Source: Apricaphanius iberus (Eukaryota; Chordata; Actinopteri; Cyprinodontiformes; Aphaniidae). From it: a DNA stretch of 64,000 nucleotides. Within the stretch, counting starts at the first letter, position 1. Every line of letters starts with the position of its first letter. The stretch covers positions 682,001 to 746,000 of the forward strand of contig JAPXFQ010000351.1 in the NCBI GenBank assembly GCA_028564705.1, written 5' to 3'. The position numbers and the translations under genes are program-made. Shown here in pieces: positions 57,912 to 64,000 of this stretch. The notes under the pieces were generated by a model. It was given only the letters and a program-made list of their open reading frames with translations. It was not told where the DNA came from and made no database searches.

Positions 57912-58199
57912 GTTTTGTTCAGATACTGACGTGGAAACTTTGCTGGGAACACAAGTGGCTGTTAGATCGGTGCAGGTAAAGATTTTCCACATCAGGTTTG
58001 TTGGGGACAAACCAGTCAATCATAAATATTGCTAAGGCCATTGTCCCCAGTGTCCCGGGGTTCTGGCCCGCCTACATCAGATACACTGATTTGATTGGTT
58101 CCCCGAACTGCTCACGTACTGCAGTAACATTGTATCATCTTGCAGAGACAATTTAAAATGTGCTCTGGCGAGACCTCTGGATTTCCATGGTATCCTTCC
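57912..58199. other. Non-coding stretch between nest and Tc1 right half
   Basis: No gene or clear element. It could be the continuation of the host sequence at 47491-48198. Confidence 0.3.
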
Positions 58200-58625
58200 T
58201 CCAAAGAAGGAGTGGTTTTGTAAGAAGCATTTCAAGCTCCTGGAGTTGCCTAGCCAGTCTCCAAATCTCATTCCTATAGAAAATCTTTGGAAGGAGTTGA
58301 AAGTCTGTGTTACCTAGCGACAGCCCCATAACATCCCAGCTAAGAGATCTGCATGGGGGAATTGGCCAAAATACCAGCAACAGAGTGTGAAAACGCGGTG
58401 AAGACTTACAGAAAACATTGGGCCTCTGTCATTGCCAACAATGGGTATTTAACAGTATTAAGATTGACTTTTGTTATTGACCATATGCTTATTTTCCACC
58501 ATAATTTACAAATAAATTATTTAAAAATCAGATCATGTAATTTTCTGGATTTTATTTCTCATTTTGTCTCTAATATTTGAGGTCTATCGATGATGAAAAT
58601 TACAGGCATCTTTCATCCCATTTGA
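58200..58625 (+). mobile_element. Tc1-like element, right half
   Basis: It encodes, with breaks, [20 protein letters not shown] and [14 protein letters not shown], the end of a Tc1 transposase ([10 protein letters not shown] carries the third catalytic acid), then ATACCAGCAACAGAGTGTGA and the inner part of the right inverted repeat (AAAATTACAGGCATCTTTCA). The outer terminal repeat is lost. It belongs to the same family as 40043-40670 and has the complementary content and the same orientation. Confidence 0.7.
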
Positions 58626-58767
58626 AATACTTGGAATAAAAAAATTGCTGTTTACAAAGATCAATTTAGCATATTGTTTATCCTTTACCATCTGCAGGTT
58701 TTAGTATTATTAAAATACAAAAGATTTAATCTCTCTGATCTTAACAACCTGACCTGTCCATCAACAG

Positions 58768-58906
58768 GGATCTGACAGCTCTGGAAGTGATGATGAAACA
58801 ACACCAGGATCTTAAAGCAAAAATAGATGGTCGCAGCAAGACCATCCAACAATGTGCAGACCTCGGCAAGATTTTGATAGCTGCAGGCAACCCTGCATCA
58901 GAGGAG
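58768..58906 (+). CDS. sptbn4: Beta-spectrin exon i
   Basis: 139 bp, phase 2 to 0, between CATCAACAG and GTTGGG. It completes a Trp codon with exon h and encodes DLTALEVMMKQHQDLKAKID, then QCADLGKILIAAGNPASEE. Part of repeat 16 (family form DVSSVELLMNNHQ). The PRD triplet of the family is replaced by PWD. Confidence 0.9.
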
Positions 58907-59019
58907 GTTGGGAATGCAAGCCACACACCTTTACTTGCACACATAAAACAGCATACAACCTAAAACAGCATTGCAAAAAGTCATAATCCTGTCTAAACTA
59001 CCTAAACCTGTCACAACAG

Positions 59020-59104
59020 ATTCAAGAGAAGTTGGACAGTCTTCTAACAAAGCAGAAGGATCTTGTTGAAAAATGGGACAAACACCAGGAGAAGTTACTA
59101 CGCA
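59020..59104 (+). CDS. sptbn4: Beta-spectrin exon j
   Basis: 85 bp, phase 0 to 1, between TGTCACAACAG and GTAAGT. It encodes IQEKLDSLLTKQKDLVEKWD, then KHQEKLLR. It is the last helix of repeat 16, with the conserved W in EKWD. Confidence 0.9.
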
Positions 59105-59226
59105 GTAAGTACACAAAGTCAGACACTTGGATGCTATAGACAATGAACTAGGAAAGAGTGAACAGCCGTCCTCTATTTACGTGCTGTTCGAGACATCTGG
59201 AGGGTTTTCATTGATTGATAAAAAAA

Positions 59227-59580
59227 TAAGGATGCAACGATACCACTTTTTTCAAAACTGATACAGTACCGATACTCAGATCAGAGTACTTACCGATACC
59301 GAGTACCAATGCCGATACTTCTACCACAGAAAAAAATATCAATTGGGAGTCAGGTTTTATTTTCTTCTACGCTTGTTACAAGAAATTATGCTAAATTGGA
59401 TTTAAAATATATATATATATATAGTATTAAAAAATGACCACAGGACTTAAAAAAAGTTCAAAACTAATATTTTCTGTGAAATTATAGGTGCATTTCCACA
59501 TCTTAACTATCGGTTCATGGTATTAGTTAACATTAGCCGTAACAGTATCGATTAACAGTATCGGTATCGATGCATCCTTA
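59227..59580. mobile_element. hAT-like miniature element
   Basis: It starts TAAGGATGCAACGATACC and ends GGTATCGATGCATCCTTA, inverted ends with few differences, 354 bp. The flanks are A-rich (TAAAAAAA and ATAAAAAT), so an 8-bp duplication is plausible but not clean. It has several internal CCGATAC words and no coding sequence. Confidence 0.7.
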
Positions 59581-60639
59581 ATAAAAATGTTTTAATAATT
59601 TGAGAGATGCGATGCATGGATATGACAAATTTTCTCTCACCTGACCTCTCACCTTTAGCTACTCCCTTGTGGAGGGTTCTGATTTGTGTGCCACTCTTCA
59701 TGGGTCACTCCTCTTGAAAATGTCAATATGGTCACTCTAGACTATGACTATAAACAAGTGGACATTATAGTCACATTAAGGAACCATCACTTAATGTGGC
59801 CATAGTATGTTTTAGGATCAACTTTAAGGTTCTTTTAATGGTTTTTAAGTGTCTTAAAAACATGCTTCGTAACTTTACAAATATTTGCCCTCTGTCGCCC
59901 TAATGTTACTGTTGTAAAAATAAATCTCTACAGAGCACATCTGAAGAAGTGTACTGAGGGTTTTACAAGCTTAACAGCCAAAACATCAAACTAACTGTGT
60001 GTCAGTCGGTAAAACATCAAAAGTTTTACCGGCACTGTATCACATCATCATGCCCAAAAAACCCCGGGGAAAGCATTTATTAGTCACCGATCCAGTAGCC
60101 ACACGGCTAGTTCGGCATCAATAAATCTGTCCCTCTCACAGCGGCTGTCCAGACAAAACTGAAAAGCTGTAATATCTGGTTTAGAAGCTAATCCTATTTG
60201 GCCTAAACTGAGCAACAGTTTGACAGAAAAGATCTTTCAAAGCAGTGAAGGGAAAGAAATGTTATCTGACCTGTCTTCTTGCTGCAACGCCTACATAACA
60301 CTGCAACTTTCCTTACTCCCGATTCACACGAGGTGTAGAATCATCATAATGAGCCTTCTGCAGCAGCGCAGCTCCTAAAGCTGCTCTTGCAGCCCAGTTT
60401 CTTTACCTCGCTTCTTCTGATAGCGTCTTCTTTGGAGGTGAGAAGCTGGCTCAGCTCAGCGTCCAGCTCCGTGGCTAACACTGGGCGCATCTGTTCGCCC
60501 GGTGTTATGGAGTGACATGTTTTTATGTTAACTGGTTACCAACTACTAATAGCAAGCGCCGATGTTACTCTGTCCAAGGACAATGCTTAGCTATCCTCTA
60601 TGAAATCTATCTATGAAAAAGGTTCAGCGATGTTTTCCT
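59581..60639. other. Spectrin intron, no gene recognised
   Basis: Non-coding. 59930-60490 has mixed composition, possibly an old DNA transposon, but no end pair or transposase motif was found. Confidence 0.3.
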
Positions 60640-61090
60640 TTTTTCTAGTGCTTGTCTCTAGTGCTTCCGCTGTAGGAGCCCTCTGCCTCGGGAGCGGTGG
60701 TTGGTGGTGGCTGCCTGGAAGCTCTGCAGGTAGTGCTTGGGTGGATATGGGGGTCTCGGTCTCCCCTCCTCTGGGCGCCCTGGGTCAGTGCCTTGGCTGC
60801 TGTTGATCCACTGCTGACGGTGCAGATGGCTCCTATGATAGAGTTTCCTTTCCTGATCTGGTTCATTTGCCCTCGGCCCATTGTCCATTTTCATGTTGCT
60901 CTTGAGTGTGTCTGCACATGAGGTTTGGGTTGTGGGAGGTATACGTAAATGTGATAATCATTTGAATCTGGGAGGAAGGGATGGTAATGTAGTTAATAAG
61001 GAGTCATTTTTAATCTGTACAGCACTTTCAATTTGCAATCTAGATGAAAAGTGCTTGATATATAAAGTTTGATTTATTGATTTAATGATT
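60640..61090 (+). mobile_element. LINE- or SINE-type 3' tail
   Basis: The G/C-rich body (GGGAGCGGTGGTTGGTGGTG, CCTCTGGGCGCCCTGGGTCA) followed by CAGCACTTTCAATTTGCAAT, AAAAGTGCTTGATATATAAA and TTTGATTTATTGATT tail is the usual 3' end of a fish non-LTR element. No coding part. Confidence 0.5.
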
Positions 61091-61291
61091 TAAGTAAATA
61101 ACCCACATTCACTGTAAGCCTTATTTTAACATGGGGAGGATTATTTTAGCTTTACTCCATAATGTAATAAAATGCCTCATTATGCACACACACACTCAAA
61201 CATGTAAATACTGACTTTACAGTTGAGTGAGTATTAATTATAAAACATAACTTGATACTAAGTGTGCTGTTTTATGTATGGTCACTCCCAG

Positions 61292-61503
61292 AGCAAGAAC
61301 ACTTCCAGTTTGCCCAGGAGACAGTAAAGGCAGAAGCCTGGCTGAAAGCCAAGGAACCACTGATCAGCTCTAGGCAGCAAGAGGGAGAAGAGGCCCAGGC
61401 CAAAACAGATGAGGTTGAACAGCTCATACTACGCCACGAGGCCTTCCGCAAGGCTGCTGTAACCTGGAAAGAACGCTTCAGCTCCCTCCGCCAGCTTTCC
61501 GCA
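61292..61503 (+). CDS. sptbn4: Beta-spectrin exon k (last visible)
   Basis: 212 bp, phase 1 to 0, after CACTCCCAG and before GTAAGC. It encodes QEHFQFAQETVKAEAWLKAK, EPLISSRQQEGEEAQAKTDE and RHEAFRKAAVTWKERFSSLR, then QLSA. It is most of repeat 17, whose helices pair with alpha-spectrin. Between SSR and DEVE there are about five more residues than I recall in other beta-spectrins. The sequence that follows in the family (linker and PH domain) should lie beyond 64000; none is seen to the window end. Confidence 0.93.
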
Positions 61504-61739
61504 GTAAGCTTTACTGTAAATGAAAGTTTAAACATGTTTGATATAGCCACAGTTTAATGCTGCTAAAAAAGCAGACGACCATGGGATGCTGTGTTTGATT
61601 AGCAGACATCTGCACATGCCAGCAGTTGCATCTTGTGATGAATGCATGTCATATATCCCCCCTCTCCCCCGTCTGCCCTCCATGCTACCTTGATTTGAGT
61701 TACAAAATCAGTAAAAAACACATACAGATGCATCTTAAT

Positions 61740-62045
61740 TAATTCTGAAATCTCAACTTTATTGTAGTTATTTAATTTATAAATAGAACATAGGGTATTA
61801 TATAGATTCATCGCATCCAGAAATATTTAGTTCAAGCATGTATTACTGTGAATTAAGATGATCATGGCTACAGCTGATGAAAACCCAAGATTTGGTTTAT
61901 CTCAATATTCGAATATTACAGCAGATCGACAAATGTTATATAGGAATGTGTTGGGAGGACTGCTGACTTCAGACTAGCTCAGTAGATAGTCACTAAAACT
62001 CTCCACAAGGATTGTACAGAACTAAGCAAACATCACCGTGGTGAT
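61740..62045. mobile_element. Decayed Tc1/mariner remnant
   Basis: TCTCAATATTCGAATATTAC, GACTGCTGACTTCAGACTAG and CTCCACAAGGATTGTACAGA recall a fish mariner-type transposase region, but no protein frame remains. Confidence 0.35.
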
Positions 62046-62329
62046 GAAAATGAATTGATTGGCACCAAGTTGCTTGGACTAAGTTGATTTAAACGAGTAC
62101 CGACTCATACAGTGTTTTGCTCAGTTGAACCATAATTTCACCCAGACATATACAGCTGTCACCAGAGCCTCATTACAGGATCTCATCACACTGTATCTCT
62201 TAAAAACATGCTTTATTATTGTTCTCATTATTTAATATGTCCTTAGCTAACAGTTTAGGAAACAGCATGGTGTGTTTAGAGTTTTTTTACCATTGAGGAG
62301 AATTTACACTTCACTACAAGGGACAGAGG

Positions 62330-63815
62330 TATATTCCCTCTCTTGCATCACTGACACCCACACCCAGGCCTGATTACTGCCACACCAGTTCTCAGTCAAG
62401 AAATCACTTAAAATAACACCTGCTTGAAAAACTTAAGTAGACTAAAGATATTCAAAAGCTCAACATCATGCTGGGACCCAATGAAATTCAGGAACAAATG
62501 AAAAAGAAGGTAATTTAGATCTATTAGTCTTAAAAAGGTTCTCTAAAGGGTTGGGAATCCACTAATGGTGAAAAAATGGAACAGTGGTGGACCTTCCCTG
62601 GAGTGGCTGGTTGACTAAAATCAGCCTAAGACTACAGAAGTTAACTCATGCAAAAGTCGCATAAGACCCTACATTCGGTATACAAGTTGCAACACATTTT
62701 AGAAAAGGAACATAATAGCAATGGTAAAACAAGGTGGTGGTGGTGTGATGGTCTGGGGATGTTTTGTTGCTTCAGGACTAGGGATGCAACGGGACAGGGT
62801 AAAGTACCGGACCGTTCGGTACGCCCTGCACGGGACAAGCCGTCCTCCTGTACCGCGGGACTTCGGTACTGCCATTGAATTTGTGCTGGTAATTAGTTAC
62901 TGCTGGCCCGATGTCACCAAACTGCACCGCGCTCCCAGACACAGGTGCAACAACCAGCTTGCTGTTCCCCACTCCAGCAGCTGGTTGGCATAGAGACACG
63001 TCCTCCTCTCCACAATGCGCGCAAACCGGGATGCACCTTGAGGAGCGATGAAATGTACACGGGTCGGTTTTGCTTTTTTCGGAAATCAGCCCTGGTGTGA
63101 GGCGCCGCTCAAATTTCTCCCGACTTGAGCACTTTCTGCCCGTGCGGGCTCCAGCATTCAGGGGCGCCGGGTTGCGCTGTGTTCATCTCCTCTTTGCGTG
63201 GCGCCGGAGCACGAAGCAAAGAGGAGATGTGCTGCGCTCCATTCATTGATGCACACACACATGCCCTTTGAGCAGCGTGCACACAAAGAATATTTATCCG
63301 CCATCTGTGTCAGTGTGGTCAGATGTGCTCTCGTTTAAAGAACCGGTAAAATACAGAAAACATTCTGTCACTGCGGCCCTGTGTGTGAACCATAATCCCA
63401 GAGAGACGTACATCACGTTTATGTTGTATTCTCACGGCTTTTAAGTTAACTGTGACGTTCTGTTTTTTTGTTCCCAAAAAACAAAATATATGTTTTGGGA
63501 TTAACAAAAGCTGTCTCTTTCTGCACAAAACATGTACCGAATTGTACCGTGGACCGTGGACCGTGGCCCAGGTACAGAGGTACGAACCGTACCGTGGGCT
63601 ACCTGTACCGTTGCACCTCTATTAGGACCCAGAAGACTTTCTGTAATAAATATAATTATGAATTCTGCTGTCTACAAAAAGTCCTGAAGGAGAATGTTGG
63701 GTCATTTTTTTGTGGAATTAAAGCGGACAAATTGGGCTCCACAGCAGGAAAATGATCCAAAACACACCAGCACGTCCACCTTTGATAGGATAATGAAAAA
63801 ATAAAATGAAGACTT
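62330..63815 (+). mobile_element. Tc1-like element remnant split by a hAT-like miniature
   Basis: Left part: CCAGGCCTGATTACTGCCAC, GAACAGTGGTGGACCTTCCC and MVKQGGGGVMVWGCFVASG (62721-62777). The right part after the insertion encodes KVLKENVGSFF and text for ENDPKHTSTST (63745-63780, the second catalytic Asp region) in shifted frames. It is the same family as 27795-29110. Confidence 0.7.
62779..63621. mobile_element. hAT-like element inside the Tc1 remnant
   Basis: It starts TAGGGATGCAACGGGACAG and ends CTGTACCGTTGCACCTCTA (inverted ends). Internally it has many ACCG/CGGT words near each end (GTACCGGACCGTTCGGTACG; AACCGTACCGTGGGCTACC). The flanks TTCAGGAC and TTAGGACC suggest an 8-bp duplication blurred by one indel. 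843 bp, no transposase. Confidence 0.7.
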
Positions 63816-63834
63816 TGGAATGGGCAAGTCAAAT

Positions 63835-64000
63835 TCAATTCAGTTCAATTCAATGTATTTATCTAGCCACAATTCACAACATGTCATCTCAGGGCACTTT
63901 ACAAGAAAAGTCTTTTCAATTCAATCATACATACATTCCAATATTCAATCAGTTACATTTTCCAATCAGTTCAATCGTTTTTGTATCTAAGGAAACCCAG
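63835..64000 (-). mobile_element. L2-type LINE 3' tail running out of the window
   Basis: AATTCAATTCAGTTCAATTC, then ATTTATCTAGCCACAATTCA and CAGGGCACTTTACAAGAAAA is the reversed L2 tail of subfamily 2 (compare 34250). The rest lies beyond 64000. Confidence 0.75.

Noticed and set aside
57632..57952. 106-codon hydrophobic minus-strand frame
   Set aside because: It lies within the miniature TIR element in A/T-rich sequence; the hydrophobic residues reflect T-rich codons and there is no homology.

Overview
This window looks like a transposon-rich intronic and intergenic stretch of a ray-finned (teleost, probably percomorph) fish chromosome. The evidence is vertebrate exons with GT-AG introns (two recognisable host genes), L2-type LINEs ending in GAATT repeats, Tc1-like, hAT-like, piggyBac-like and Harbinger-like DNA transposons, a Penelope-like fragment and fish-type SINE sequence. 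The species assignment is inference.

Host genes. (1) At 36-558 there is a frameshifted two-exon remnant of a DUF4806-type protein. (2) At 10148-10295 and 15609-15841 (+) lie coding exons 1 and 2 of slc37a4, the ER glucose-6-phosphate/phosphate antiporter. They are 148 and 233 bp, exactly 127 codons in frame; no later exon was found. (3) From 25508 to 61503 (+) lie eleven exons of a beta-spectrin, most like beta-IV (sptbn4). They join in phase into 666 uninterrupted codons covering the distal spectrin repeats, including the ankyrin-binding zone and most of the last repeat. The 5' exons (CH domains and early repeats) and the 3' exons (PH domain) are absent. One intron (39371-39610) uses a GC donor. 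The change from a 3'-truncated slc37a4 to a 5'-truncated spectrin falls in 15842-25507, which is filled by repeats and a large L2 copy. This marks either a rearrangement or an assembly join.

Everything else is mostly mobile DNA, often nested. Region 1-10 kb: DUF4806 remnant, unclassified repeats and a second LINE family (LINE-B, minus strand, 5935-9340) broken by an LTR-like insertion and a hAT BED-finger fragment. Region 10-15.6 kb (slc37a4 intron 1): a SINE split by a piggyBac-like element, itself split by an L2 3' fragment. Region 15.8-25.5 kb: a repeat with internal duplications, then a 4.5-kb L2 copy (minus). Region 29.7-38.8 kb (one spectrin intron): Tc1 pieces, LINE-B with a Penelope insertion, an L2 3' portion, then a Tc1-like element holding a hAT element that holds a second Tc1-like element, each with clean target duplications. 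Region 39.9-58.8 kb (one spectrin intron): half a Tc1 element, a repeat split by an L2, an LTR, a 30-bp minisatellite, and a four-level nest (short TIR element > Harbinger-like element > L2 minus > nearly intact L2 plus), then the other Tc1 half. Region 59-64 kb: hAT miniatures, a LINE-type 3' tail, the last visible spectrin exon, and a Tc1 remnant split by a hAT miniature.

No new cellular system was found. The most notable points are the two host genes truncated towards each other, the datable stacks of nested insertions, and a young L2 family whose ORF1 keeps a paired-CxxC segment, a coiled coil and an SGNH esterase domain.
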